This document shows, one piece after another, positions 53,736-62,856 of a DNA stretch of 64,000 nucleotides. The stretch spans positions 49,587 through 113,586 of the forward strand of contig CANBUY010000002.1 in the NCBI GenBank assembly GCA_947372745.1. The letters are read 5' to 3'. The notes under the pieces were generated by a model. That model made no database searches. It was not told the DNA's origin and was given only the letters and a program-made list of their open reading frames with translations. Position 1 is the first letter of the stretch; each line of letters starts with the position of its first letter. A program made the translations under genes and the position numbers. Source of the stretch: Comamonadaceae bacterium (GTDB taxonomy: Bacteria; Pseudomonadota; Gammaproteobacteria; Burkholderiales; Burkholderiaceae_C).

Positions 53736-54812
53736 TCACCCCTTGTGCTGTAGCCTCTCCAAGCGCTGGCCTGCAGCCGCAATGCCGCGACTAATGACAA
53801 AGAAGATGAGCCCAACGAATACGTAGGCTTCCAGTGCCTGTTTCTGCCATTGGACGTCGCCAAATGACATCTTGGCGGTGGACAGTAAGTCATGTAATCC
53901 AACCAGTACGATCAGCGATGTGTCCTTGAATCCACCAATGGCGGTATTTGTAAGTGCAGGGGTCGCAGCTTTTGCAACCTGCGGCAGGATGACCAGATTG
54001 AGCGACTGTGCATGGCTGAGTCCCACTGCCTTGCACGCATCCCATTGCCCCGAACCAACGGCCATAAATCCTGTACGCAAATCTTCTGCCACATACGCTC
54101 CGTGAAAGGCGATCAGGACCATTAGCGCGGCATGCACTGGGGACAGCCGCCAACCTGAAAAGACCAGCGGCAGCACGAAGACGCCAAAGAAAAGCACCGC
54201 CACCATAGGAATACCGCGTAATGTTTCAATAACGACTACCGCAGGATGACTGAGCCATGCACGTTTGGACTGGCGTGCCAACGCCAGTGACAGGCCCACG
54301 GGCAACGCGCAAGCAAAACTACAAGCGCCGAGAAACAGCAGCACAGGCAACCCATTCCACTGCGCATTAGGCACAACGGACAGTCCTGCAATGCCCCCGC
54401 CCATCAACACGCCAAAACAGGCGATAGCGACAAGCCACCCGGCAACTTGGAGGCGCCAATTCAACCATTGAAAGAGTGTGACCAGGCTCACAGAGATCAA
54501 TATCAAACTGACCAAGGCAGGGCGCCAACGCTCTTCGTATGGAAAAGTGCCAAACAAAATCAAAGGCGCTTTTTCCAGCAGAAATGGCCAGCAAGCGCCA
54601 CTTGACTCTGTACACTGCGCTGCCAAGGTCCAGGGGGCCACTGCGGTGACGATGGCCCAATCCACGGTGACCCAGATCAAAAGACAGGCCACTAACAGTA
54701 TCATGACATTGATTGCTATTACCGGCCACGAGGCACCCAGGTGCTGCACGGCCAAGTGACGCAGTTTGACAGGGTGCAGGTTCAATTTAACCCTGTTGGT
54801 GTGGGTGCTCAT
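53736..54812 (-). CDS. Amino-acid ABC transporter permease, AapM/BztC type
   Basis: 358 residues. Contains the AapM hallmark ESSGACWPFLLEKAPLILFGTFPYEERWRPAL in the extracytoplasmic loop and the permease coupling loop QWDACKAVGLSHAQSLNLVILPQVAKAATPALTN. Coupled by ATGA to the AapQ-like gene. The cognate ATPase gene (aapP) does not follow; the next gene is the convergent IclR. Confidence 0.88.
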   Translation of the reverse strand: MSTHTNRVKLNLHPVKLRHLAVQHLGASWPVIAINVMILLVACLLIWVTVDWAIVTAVAPWTLAAQCTESSGACWPFLLEKAPLILFGTFPYEERWRPALVSLILISVSLVTLFQWLNWRLQVAGWLVAIACFGVLMGGGIAGLSVVPNAQWNGLPVLLFLGACSFACALPVGLSLALARQSKRAWLSHPAVVVIETLRGIPMVAVLFFGVFVLPLVFSGWRLSPVHAALMVLIAFHGAYVAEDLRTGFMAVGSGQWDACKAVGLSHAQSLNLVILPQVAKAATPALTNTAIGGFKDTSLIVLVGLHDLLSTAKMSFGDVQWQKQALEAYVFVGLIFFVISRGIAAAGQRLERLQHKG

Positions 54813-55669
54813 TGGAGCCCTTTGCGGACACGAATGGCCAACACATTGAAAAGGGTTGAAAGCAGGATGCCGATCACAAGGTAGGTGAGCATGATGACTG
54901 CCATCACCTCGACCGGTTTAAAGGCCTGATTGATCGTGGTACTGGCAACCGCCATCAGGTCAGTAAACCCCACCGCCAGGCCAATGGATGTATTCTTCAG
55001 CAAGTTGATTAATTGACTGATAAGCGATGGAATAATTTGTTGCAAAACCTGGGGCAAAATCACCAAACGCAAGCGTTGCTTGAGTGATAGACCCAAAGCT
55101 ATTGCGGCCTCCCATTGCCCTTTGGGAATAGCTTGCAATCCTCCCCGCACAATTTCGCCAATCTGCGCGCCATGGTAAATCGTCAATGTCAACCACAATG
55201 CGACAAACTGCATTTGAACTTCCCAGCCGCCTTGAAAGCTGAATCGGTCTGCTTGCGGAAGAGAAAATTCAAACGAAGAGAAATCAAACCCAGGCAAAGC
55301 CAGACCCCGGTTGGACAAGTAGACACCCGGCAGTGGATGAATCGCCTCTCCGACGGTTGGCAAGGTGTTGACCATGACGATGTAAATAGCCAGCAACAGC
55401 AGTAACTTGGGAAGGTTGCGCATCAACTCCACAAAAACGCGCAAAGCGTTCTTGCTGGTGCGGTTACTGACCACCAGACCCACACCCACCATGATGCCTA
55501 GCAACAAGGCACTGCTTCCAGCCGTGAAGGCCATGACCAGCGTGTTGATCAGCCCGGCCATAAAGGCGCGCAAGTAGGAATCACTCGCCTGAAATGCGAT
55601 CAGTGCGTCTCCGATGTCAAAACCGGCCGGCTGCAGAAAAAATGCAAAATTCAATGAAAGCTCTTTCAA
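54809..55669 (-). CDS. Amino-acid ABC transporter permease, AapQ/BztB type, short N-terminus
   Basis: 286 residues against about 400 in AapQ. The sequence begins at the AGFDIG segment that in AapQ follows the first membrane helix, so that helix is missing. The rest is intact: ELMRNLPKLLLLLAIYIVM and the coupling loop QWEAAIALGLSLKQRLRLVILPQVLQQIIPSL. Its ATG overlaps the stop of the phosphatase-like gene. Confidence 0.85.
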   Translation of the reverse strand: MKELSLNFAFFLQPAGFDIGDALIAFQASDSYLRAFMAGLINTLVMAFTAGSSALLLGIMVGVGLVVSNRTSKNALRVFVELMRNLPKLLLLLAIYIVMVNTLPTVGEAIHPLPGVYLSNRGLALPGFDFSSFEFSLPQADRFSFQGGWEVQMQFVALWLTLTIYHGAQIGEIVRGGLQAIPKGQWEAAIALGLSLKQRLRLVILPQVLQQIIPSLISQLINLLKNTSIGLAVGFTDLMAVASTTINQAFKPVEVMAVIMLTYLVIGILLSTLFNVLAIRVRKGLQ

Positions 55670-56223
55670 GAAGACGCTCCATTTTTTGATTTATAAAAAA
55701 ACGTCCTAGACGACTCAGGCTGATCGGCATATTGTTTCAGATAGTCCTCTTGGCTTAACGTCTCAATTGAGCCTGGTCGTACGCGGCGGACGTGTTGAAT
55801 TGCATCGGGGGCAGACAGACCCCGTTCGATCAATATCCGTGCCGCCACAGTGCCCGTACGACCAAGCCCGGCTCGACAATGCAGCACCACACCTTCCCCC
55901 TGATCAAGCAATGAATGAATCTGGGATGCAATGGCATTCCAGTTCTTTTCAAACAAAGGCCCAGGAGGCGAGAAGTCGTCGATGGGGCAATGCGCCCACA
56001 TCAAGCCCGATAGCATGCAACTTTTTTCCATTGACTGTAAGTCCAAAGCCAGCAATTCTTCACGGGGTAGCAAAGAGACAACGAGCTTGGCGCTCGCCGC
56101 ACGATAGCTTGCAAGGACTGAGTCTAGGGCGCCGAGTTTTGCTGGCTGAGCGGACAGGATTAGATGTCCACCAGCCGGAGCATCCAAGATGTTGAATAGC
56201 GCCGAACCAGGTACGAATGGCAT
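55666..56223 (-). CDS. Dual-specificity/tyrosine phosphatase-like protein (CDKN3-like)
   Basis: 185 residues. Active-site loop HCRAGLGRTGT with nucleophile Cys116 and Arg122; the general acid is probably Asp82 or Asp83 in CPIDDFSPP, as in dual-specificity phosphatases. The C-terminus is polar. It sits inside an amino-acid transporter operon, between the binding protein and permease genes, with ATGA coupling to the permease. Substrate unknown. Confidence 0.85.
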   Translation of the reverse strand: MPFVPGSALFNILDAPAGGHLILSAQPAKLGALDSVLASYRAASAKLVVSLLPREELLALDLQSMEKSCMLSGLMWAHCPIDDFSPPGPLFEKNWNAIASQIHSLLDQGEGVVLHCRAGLGRTGTVAARILIERGLSAPDAIQHVRRVRPGSIETLSQEDYLKQYADQPESSRTFFYKSKNGASS

Positions 56224-56274
56224 GAGAAGACTACCCTTAGCACTGAACCGACAGGGCGCCTTTTTTATCTGGAC

Positions 56275-57312
56275 TTAACGAATAGGGTGCGCGTACAGTA
56301 ATCCACCGTCTTTAACCAATCGGTTGGGTGATTTGGAGCGGTCCATGGCAAGGGGGGAGACCTTCCCTAGGTTTCGTTCAAACACTTCGCCGTAGTTACC
56401 GACGGACTTGATAATGGTGTAGGCCCACGCGGGATTGATTCCCAGTTTGCGGGCCATCTCTGCGCCAGCCTGGTCTTTGGCAAAAATACGTTGAACCTCT
56501 GGTGCAGCCGTACTCAGGTTTGAGGTGATCTTGTCGATGTTTCCGGAGTTAACTTCGTATTGCTCGGCCAACAACATGACCTGAAGCGACCAAAAGATGG
56601 TTGACTCAAGTTCTTTGTCTGGGCGGCTAACAAGCGTGAGCGGTTCGTTGGATATGACATCAGCCAATATCGTGAAGTCTGCAGGATTCTTGGCAAGCAA
56701 GCGGTCGGACGCAAGCGCGCTGAAATCAGACGACAACACATCACACTTGCCATTAAAGAACGCCTGCAGTCGGGCCGACTTGTCGGCAATGTTCTGTACC
56801 TTGTATTTCAGCTTCAAGCGGCCGAAGTAATCTGCCAAGCTTTGCAGCGTTGTGGTGCCATCCTCCGCACAGACTGTGGCGCCCTTGAGTTCACTGGCTT
56901 TTGATATCTTGAGTTTTTTGGGAACCATGAATCCCTGACCATCGTAAAAGGTGGTGGCAATGAAGGAAAGACCTGGCTCGGAGTCTCGCGTCCCCGTGCG
57001 TGTGATGGAGCGCGACGCCATGTGGGCATCGCCTGCAATCAGCGTCTTTAGACTGTCTGAAAACCCCACCCCACGGATGTCCACTTTGTTCGCATCTCCA
57101 AAAATTGCCGCTGCCGTCATTCGGCAAAAATCAACATTGAAACCTTGAAAAACCCCCTTGCTGTCGGGCACCGAGAAGCCGGGTGAATTCGGGTTGACAA
57201 TACAAGTCAACTTTCCAGTGCTCTTGATTTGGTTGAGCACCTCACCTGCCTGTACCGAAGTAAGAGCGCCAAGAGCCAGTGAAGCGGCGATTGCCAGTGT
57301 GTGGAATTTCAA
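56275..57312 (-). CDS. General L-amino acid ABC transporter binding protein, AapJ/BztA type
   Basis: 345 residues. Signal peptide (KFHTLAIAASLALGALTSVQA). GKLTCIVNPNSPGFSVPDSKGVFQGFNVDFCRMTAAAIFGD, RSITRTGTRDSEPGLSF, and NYGEVFERNLG match AapJ. It binds a broad set of L-amino acids in the periplasm. Only the ATPase of the four-part importer is missing from the window. Confidence 0.92.
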   Translation of the reverse strand: MKFHTLAIAASLALGALTSVQAGEVLNQIKSTGKLTCIVNPNSPGFSVPDSKGVFQGFNVDFCRMTAAAIFGDANKVDIRGVGFSDSLKTLIAGDAHMASRSITRTGTRDSEPGLSFIATTFYDGQGFMVPKKLKISKASELKGATVCAEDGTTTLQSLADYFGRLKLKYKVQNIADKSARLQAFFNGKCDVLSSDFSALASDRLLAKNPADFTILADVISNEPLTLVSRPDKELESTIFWSLQVMLLAEQYEVNSGNIDKITSNLSTAAPEVQRIFAKDQAGAEMARKLGINPAWAYTIIKSVGNYGEVFERNLGKVSPLAMDRSKSPNRLVKDGGLLYAHPIR

Positions 57313-57594
57313 TTGAGATCTCCAAAAATTGGGGGGCAGTCTGCCTAGGTTTGGTTCATGTTGAAGGCCATGGCATTGAATCCATAGTCCTTCTCAAAGA
57401 TGCTAAGTTTTTTTTTGACATGGCTTGCAGCATCTGCTTTTATCATAATCTAACTTTTTCCAAACCCTCAGCTTAGGCCGCGGGTGGTGAGAAATGCTGG
57501 TTTCATCAGAGATCTCAACTCGCTCTGTACCGACCGCTTGAAGTTTTATCACTCCGCCACAAAAGTCGCGCCGCCTGCCGATTAAACTTTCTCC

Positions 57595-58056
57595 ATGGAC
57601 ACGTTCACCCAATTTAAGCAGCCCGGCGCACCCACTGAGAAACCCAACGCCAGAACCGAGGCGGCGCTGGGGCGGTTGCGCCAGGCGATGCGGGCTATTG
57701 AAGCCGACATCCAGGCCCATCATGGCATTTATCCTTTGAATTTTGGCCGCGTTACCCAGTCCGAACTTTGCAGGCGGGCCGACGTAAAGAAGGCCACGCT
57801 GCAAAACCCGGTGCACAAAGACACGACCCGCGTTGAAATCATGGCTTGGCTGGATGCCTTGAATGCCGAATTGACCCAGACCCGTGCCGGTACGCGGGAC
57901 CGGGTGACGGCTGTGGCGGACACTCTCAGCGCTGACTTGGTGCACTTAACCGTGGCCAAGCAGGCATTGGAAGCGCGCCTGGAAGCGGCCGATGTGCTGA
58001 TCCAGCACCTGAGGCAAGAAAACGCATTGCTGAAAAGTCGACTGGACATCGCTTAA
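57595..58056 (+). CDS. Uncharacterised protein with helix-turn-helix-like region and C-terminal coiled coil
   Basis: 153 residues. Residues 22-80 are helical with VTQSELCRRADVKKATLQN, which looks like a helix-turn-helix; 115-153 is a heptad-rich coil (VAKQALEARLEAADVLIQHLRQENALLKSRL). This resembles small accessory proteins of tyrosine recombinases (DUF6262-like) and KfrA-type DNA-binding proteins, but I cannot assign it. No recombinase gene is adjacent. Confidence 0.6.
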   Translation: MDTFTQFKQPGAPTEKPNARTEAALGRLRQAMRAIEADIQAHHGIYPLNFGRVTQSELCRRADVKKATLQNPVHKDTTRVEIMAWLDALNAELTQTRAGTRDRVTAVADTLSADLVHLTVAKQALEARLEAADVLIQHLRQENALLKSRLDIA

Positions 58057-58133
58057 AAGCAAATCATCTTGTTTGATGGGGGGACTTGTTTTTTCTCAAG
58101 CACCTCGGGTTTGAAATAGGTATTTTCAAACCC

Positions 58134-58742
58134 ATGAATGAAAAAATCCGCCATTTGCTTGACCAGATCAGCGCACTTGAAGACGACTTGCGGCAGGAGG
58201 TTTTGGCCCAAGAGGCCAGCGCCCTTTACAAGATCAAAGGCAAGCGAGTCGAATTTGAGGCGGTGGTACGGTTGGCGCATCGCCAGCTCAAGACCGGATT
58301 TTTCCGGTGGTTGGTGACCTATCGGCCCCAAAATCTCATCACGGGGCCGATCATTTACAGCATGATTTTTCCCATGCTGCTGCTCGATGTGTGTGTGAGT
58401 TTTTACCAATGGACTTGCTTCCCCATTTACGGCATCACTAAAGTGCGACGGGGCGACTACATGGTGTATGACCGGCAGCAGCTGGCCTACCTCAACTTTA
58501 TAGAGAAGTTCCATTGCGCTTACTGCGCCTATGGCAATGGGCTGATGGCTTACGCCAGTGAGATTGTGGGGCGCACAGAGGAGTATTTTTGCCCCATCAA
58601 ACATGCACGCAAGTTGCTGGGCGCGCACGCACGCTATGCCCGTTTTTTGAGCTACGGCGATGCGGAGAACTATGAGAAAAAGCTGGAAGCGTACCGCGTT
58701 AACCTGGGGAAAATGGAGCAACCGGACAAGCCTGCCGACTAA
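58134..58742 (+). CDS. Conserved hypothetical protein with a membrane segment and CxxC
   Basis: 202 residues from the ATG at 58134. An N-terminal coil, a hydrophobic stretch (ITGPIIYSMIFPMLLLDVCVSFYQ) near 75-98, then YCAYGNG and CPIKHARKLLGAHARYARF. The CAYC and CPI cysteines may bind metal or a cofactor. I do not know its function. Directly upstream of the SAH riboswitch of metH2. Confidence 0.6.
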   Translation: MNEKIRHLLDQISALEDDLRQEVLAQEASALYKIKGKRVEFEAVVRLAHRQLKTGFFRWLVTYRPQNLITGPIIYSMIFPMLLLDVCVSFYQWTCFPIYGITKVRRGDYMVYDRQQLAYLNFIEKFHCAYCAYGNGLMAYASEIVGRTEEYFCPIKHARKLLGAHARYARFLSYGDAENYEKKLEAYRVNLGKMEQPDKPAD

Positions 58743-58838
58743 GGGGATGGTGCTCGGACAGAGGGCAGACCTTTTTTCAGGCAAGTCATTTTTCACAAAA
58801 ACGAAGCGCGTGGGCGCAAACCCCTTAAAATACAGCCC

Positions 58839-58927
58839 TTCCAAGGAGCGTTGCATCAAGCCATTCGGCTTGTCAGGCTTGGAGTTTTCAACGACGCTCA
58901 CCTGAAAAATTGATCCCCACAGGTGAG
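58839..58927 (+). ncRNA. SAH riboswitch controlling metH2
   Basis: P1 is CCAAG (58841-58845) with CTTGG (58878-58882); P2 is CAAGCC (58857-58862) with GGCTTG (58867-58872); the pseudoknot pairs GAGCG (58846-58850) with CGCTC (58895-58899). These are the SAH-riboswitch elements, including GGAGCGTTGCA and CAGGCTTGG. Downstream, CTCACCTG (58897-58904) can pair with CAGGTGAG (58920-58927), covering the ribosome-binding site. The CTC is shared with the pseudoknot, so SAH binding should free the site and turn expression on. Confidence 0.88.
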
Positions 58928-58931
58928 TTGC

Positions 58932-61667
58932 ATGTCTGAAATCGTTGTCCCCCCCATGAAATTGTCCGGCCTGGAGCCAGTGAGCATTGGCGAATCCTCG
59001 CTTTTCGTCAACATTGGTGAGCGCACCAACGTGACTGGTTCCAAGGCTTTCGCCCGCATGATTTTGAATGGCGAGTACGAGCAGGCACTGTCTGTGGCGC
59101 GTCAGCAGGTGGAAAACGGGGCGCAAATCATCGACGTCAACATGGACGAGGCGATGCTCGACAGCCAGGCCGCGATGGTGCGGTTTTTAAACCTGATGGC
59201 CTCCGAGCCTGATATTTCCCGCGTGCCGGTGATGATTGACTCCAGCAAATGGAGCGTGATTGAGGCCGGGCTGCGCTGCGTGCAGGGCAAGGCGGTGGTC
59301 AACTCCATCAGCATGAAGGAGGGCGTGGACTCCTTCAAACACCAGGCCAAGTTGCTGCGCCGCTATGGGGCAGCAGCCGTGGTGATGGCTTTTGACGAAA
59401 AGGGCCAAGCCGATACTTATGCGCGCAAGGTGGAAATTTGTGAGCGGGCCTACCGGATTTTGGTGGATGAGGTGGGTTTTCCTCCTGAAGACATCATTTT
59501 TGATCCCAACATTTTCGCCATTGCCACCGGCATTGAGGAGCACAACAACTACGCGGTCGATTTCATCAACGCCACGCGCTGGATCAAGGCCAATTTGCCG
59601 GGTGCCAAGGTGTCCGGCGGTGTGTCCAACGTGTCGTTCAGCTTTCGGGGCAACGACCCCGTGCGCGAGGCGATTCACACCGTGTTTTTGTACCACGCTA
59701 TTTCAGCCGGCATGGACATGGGTATCGTTAACGCCGGTATGGTCGGCGTCTATGACGACCTGGAGTCCGAGCTGCGCGAGCGCGTGGAAGACGTGGTTCT
59801 CAACCGCCGCGAAGACGCGGGTGAGCGGCTGGTGGAGATTGCCGACAGCGCTAAAGGCGCGGCCAAAGACGAGAGTGCCAAACTCGCGTGGCGCGGCACG
59901 CCTGATCACCCCGCCACGGTAGAGCAACGCCTGAGCCACGCGATGGTGCACGGCGTCACCGACTTCATCACCGCAGACACCGAAGAGGCCTATCAAGGTA
60001 TTTTGGCCAAAGGCGGTCGACCACTGCATGTGATTGAAGGCCCGCTCATGGCGGGGATGAACATCGTGGGCGACTTGTTTGGCCAGGGCAAGATGTTTTT
60101 GCCTCAGGTGGTCAAAAGCGCACGAGTCATGAAACAGGCCGTAGCGCACCTGATTCCCTACATTGAAGAAGAGAAGCGCTTGGACGAAGCGGCCGGGCGC
60201 GACGTCAAAACCAAGGGCAAGATCATCATTGCCACGGTCAAGGGCGATGTGCACGACATTGGTAAAAACATTGTCACGGTGGTGTTGCAATGCAATAACT
60301 TTGACGTGGTCAACATGGGCGTGATGGTGCCCGCCCACGAGATTTTGGCGCGTGCCAAGGCCGAGGGGGCCGACATCATTGGCCTCTCGGGCCTGATCAC
60401 GCCCAGCTTGGAAGAGATGCAGTACGTGGCCGCCGAGATGCAAAAGGACGACTACTTTCGCCTGCGCAAGTTGCCCTTGATGATTGGCGGCGCCACCACC
60501 AGCCGGGTGCACACCGCAGTAAAAATTGCCCACCACTATGACGGCCCGGTGGTCTACGTGCCTGACGCCTCGCGCAGTGTGAACGTGGCGCAAAGCCTGC
60601 TGTCAGACCAAGCCACCGCCTACATTGACGAGCTGAACCTCGACTACGAGCGCGTGCGCCAACTGCACGCCAGCAAAAAGCAAACCCCGATGTGGCCGCT
60701 GGCCCGGGCCCGCGCCAACAGAACGCCCATCGACTGGACGCAGTTCAGCCCTAAAAAGCCCAAGTTTTTGGGCAAGCGCGTGTTCAAGAATTTTGACCTT
60801 GCCGAGCTGGCCCGCTTCATCGACTGGGGCCCGTTCTTTCAGACCTGGGATCTGGCTGGGCCTTTTCCTGCGATTCTGACCGACGAAGTGGTCGGCGTGG
60901 AGGCCACCAAAGTGTTTGCCGACGGCCAGGCCTTGCTCAAAAAACTCATCGAGGGCCGCTGGCTCACGGCCAATGGCGTGGTGGGCTTGTACCCGGCGAA
61001 TTCGGTGAACGACGACGACATCGAGTTTTACACCGACGAGACCCGCACGGAAGTTGCCATGACCTGGTATGGCCTGCGCCAGCAAACCGAGAAGCAGATG
61101 ATTGACGGCGTGATGCGCCCCAGCCGCTGTTTGGCCGATTTTGTCGCACCTAAAGGCGTGGCTGCAGACTACGTGGGCCTCTTTGCCGTGACTGCCGGCT
61201 TGGGCGTAGAGAAGCATGAGGCGCGCTTTGAAGCCGCCCATGACGATTACTCCGCCATCATGCTCAAGTCATTGGCCGACCGATTGGCCGAAGCCTTTGC
61301 CGAGTGTCTGCACCACCGTGTGCGCACCGACTTGTGGGGCTACGCACCCGACGAAGCCCTGACGCCCGAAGCTCTGATTGCCGAGAAGTACCAAGGCATT
61401 CGCCCCGCGCCCGGCTACCCGGCCTGCCCGGACCACAGTGCTAAAAAAGAGATGTTTGAGCTGCTGCAATGCAAAGACATTGGCATGGGTCTGACCGAGA
61501 GCCTGGCCATGACCCCCGCAGCCAGCGTGAGCGGCTTCTACCTGGCGCACCCGGAGTGCACCTATTTCAGCGTGGGCAAAATTGGCCCGGACCAGTTGAA
61601 AGACCTCAGCGCACGGCGTCAAATGAACGAGCAAGACGTGCAGCGCCTGCTGGCCCCCAACCTGTAA
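58932..61667 (+). CDS. metH: Methionine synthase, folate/cobalamin/activation part (split MetH, C-terminal half)
   Basis: 911 residues from the ATG at 58932, with AGGTGAG just upstream. Starts with the pterin-binding domain ([23 protein letters not shown]), then the B12-binding cap and fold with His441 in DVHDIGKN and GLSGLITPS, then the SAM-dependent activation domain ([12 protein letters not shown] near 825). It completes MetH with the homocysteine half encoded at 23444. Regulated by an SAH riboswitch, so more is made when SAH accumulates. Confidence 0.95.
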   Translation: MSEIVVPPMKLSGLEPVSIGESSLFVNIGERTNVTGSKAFARMILNGEYEQALSVARQQVENGAQIIDVNMDEAMLDSQAAMVRFLNLMASEPDISRVPVMIDSSKWSVIEAGLRCVQGKAVVNSISMKEGVDSFKHQAKLLRRYGAAAVVMAFDEKGQADTYARKVEICERAYRILVDEVGFPPEDIIFDPNIFAIATGIEEHNNYAVDFINATRWIKANLPGAKVSGGVSNVSFSFRGNDPVREAIHTVFLYHAISAGMDMGIVNAGMVGVYDDLESELRERVEDVVLNRREDAGERLVEIADSAKGAAKDESAKLAWRGTPDHPATVEQRLSHAMVHGVTDFITADTEEAYQGILAKGGRPLHVIEGPLMAGMNIVGDLFGQGKMFLPQVVKSARVMKQAVAHLIPYIEEEKRLDEAAGRDVKTKGKIIIATVKGDVHDIGKNIVTVVLQCNNFDVVNMGVMVPAHEILARAKAEGADIIGLSGLITPSLEEMQYVAAEMQKDDYFRLRKLPLMIGGATTSRVHTAVKIAHHYDGPVVYVPDASRSVNVAQSLLSDQATAYIDELNLDYERVRQLHASKKQTPMWPLARARANRTPIDWTQFSPKKPKFLGKRVFKNFDLAELARFIDWGPFFQTWDLAGPFPAILTDEVVGVEATKVFADGQALLKKLIEGRWLTANGVVGLYPANSVNDDDIEFYTDETRTEVAMTWYGLRQQTEKQMIDGVMRPSRCLADFVAPKGVAADYVGLFAVTAGLGVEKHEARFEAAHDDYSAIMLKSLADRLAEAFAECLHHRVRTDLWGYAPDEALTPEALIAEKYQGIRPAPGYPACPDHSAKKEMFELLQCKDIGMGLTESLAMTPAASVSGFYLAHPECTYFSVGKIGPDQLKDLSARRQMNEQDVQRLLAPNL

Positions 61668-61730
61668 TTATTTTTAAAGAAATAGGTGACCAAGCCATTA
61701 AATACGTGCTTAGGCAGCTCCTATTTTTAC
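61668..61730 (-). repeat. Dispersed repeat copy 5 (after metH2)
   Basis: Minus strand: GTAAAAATAGGAGCTGCCTAAGCACGT and on to ATGGCTTGG and an A/T tail. Same core as the other copies. Its hairpin-like ends could also terminate metH2. Confidence 0.55.
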
Positions 61731-62352
61731 TTACCCGAAAGAAGACCCTTTTGAGGCCAGCACGGTGGTGCATAGACGAAGGACGACCCGTTTCGGTCAG
61801 CAAGCTTTAAGGCTTGTGACTAATTACCGTTTTTCTATCTGACAGGGTATGGCCGTCTCAAACTAATTAGTGGTCATGTACCGACCACGGGGGTAGTAAG
61901 GGTTCATGTCCTTCTCTTTCGTGCAGGGACTTTTCACGCCTTGTGGCTTTTACCAATGATGTGGCCGATCAAGCCGCAGCTCTAATCGCATCAGCAACGA
62001 CGCCCATTTTTCAGACGATGAGCATGAAGGCTGCCGGCTTACGAACCATGCTAGCGCCGTGGGGAAGTCTTTTCGGGTTGCAGTGATGATGCACAGCCTG
62101 AAATCCATCGCGGCACTTGACCTGGTACTTATTTAAGTCTGGTACGCAGCTTTTGCGGTCGATCACGAGTGCCCGCTATCTGGCAGTTCCATTTAACAAC
62201 TATCAACCCAAGCGTTTGCTGATCTTTGATTTGTCCATAAGTTTGTGGACACGAAATACCCCGAGAAGACAGCGTTGTGCGCCTGATTTTGGGGTGTCAA
62301 CAATACGACCGATTGATGAACTATTTTCAGTGATAGCTCAGTCAACAAAAAT
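61731..62352. other. Region without a recognisable gene (possible decayed sequence)
   Basis: No frame on either strand gives a protein I can name. Composition is mixed, with several stops in all frames. It separates metH2 from the integron-like cassette, where an integrase gene would be expected; I see no integrase motifs. Confidence 0.4.
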
Positions 62353-62514
62353 TTAACTTTTCACAACTCTATCTATCGAGCTAGAACACATCTCAATTCG
62401 AAAACCGCCACCGCACTGATTGCATCGATATCCTTCTGATCCGTGGCAAACGCCGATGTTGTACGTAGCAGTGCATCCTCAATGTGGACAAGAGACGGTT
62501 ACTTTACAAGCCAT
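62353..62514 (-). pseudogene. Zinc-ribbon peptide with one in-frame TGA
   Basis: From the ATG at 62514 the frame reads a 53-codon peptide with a single TGA at codon 12 (62479-62481), in the context SCPH-stop-GC. A second cysteine group, VCHGSEGYRCNQCGGGFR, follows. One base change (TGC to TGA) would restore a CxxC-type zinc ribbon like that at the start of IS1-type transposase proteins. Probably a decayed gene. Confidence 0.45.
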
Positions 62515-62830
62515 AAAGAATCCAAATAAAATTCAAAATTGCAATTTAAATGAAATTAAGATAATTAATTGCGTTAATGTGCGCCACAATACAAATAAGC
62601 CTTTTCGGTATTGAGGCTGCAGTGCCGGTAACGAACCCGCTCTCGCACCTGATCGAGCAAGCGGGCCGATTTCAACAGAGGAGTGCCTGGTTTCATGAAA
62701 AATTTATATCTGCATAGAAGTACTGCATATGAGTCGGGTAACCATACCGCAAGCGGTTTGCAGGGTTTTTGTATAGAAGATGTATCTTCAACGGCTGGAT
62801 GTATCGACCGGCTTTTGCGGTCTACATTAC
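62515..62830. other. A/T-rich stretch before the cassette
   Basis: 62521-62600 is very A/T-rich, then a mixed segment runs to the GTTAGGC site. No convincing gene. It may hold a cassette promoter or an attI-like site; no complete attC partner for 62831 is visible. Confidence 0.35.
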
Positions 62831-62837
62831 GTTAGGC
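62831..62837 (+). mobile_element. Integron recombination site (GTTAGGC core)
   Basis: GTTAGGC matches the attI/attC core consensus GTTRRRY and is the exact reverse complement of GCCTAAC at 63956. The cassette's first gene starts 20 bases after it. Whether it is an attI or the end of an earlier attC cannot be decided from this window. Confidence 0.55.
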
Positions 62838-62856
62838 CTCGCACAAATCGCCACCG

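Noticed and set aside
57403..57945. 180-codon minus-strand open frame over the helix-turn-helix gene
   Set aside because: The plus-strand gene has a better start and a coherent coiled-coil pattern; the minus frame shows none.
62117..62356. 79-codon open frame in the gene-free zone
   Set aside because: No ribosome-binding site, no known motif, and its composition does not differ from surrounding non-coding sequence.
62479..62481. Selenocysteine at the TGA of the zinc-ribbon frame
   Set aside because: No hairpin of SECIS type immediately downstream by eye, and the setting looks like decayed DNA; a nonsense mutation is simpler.
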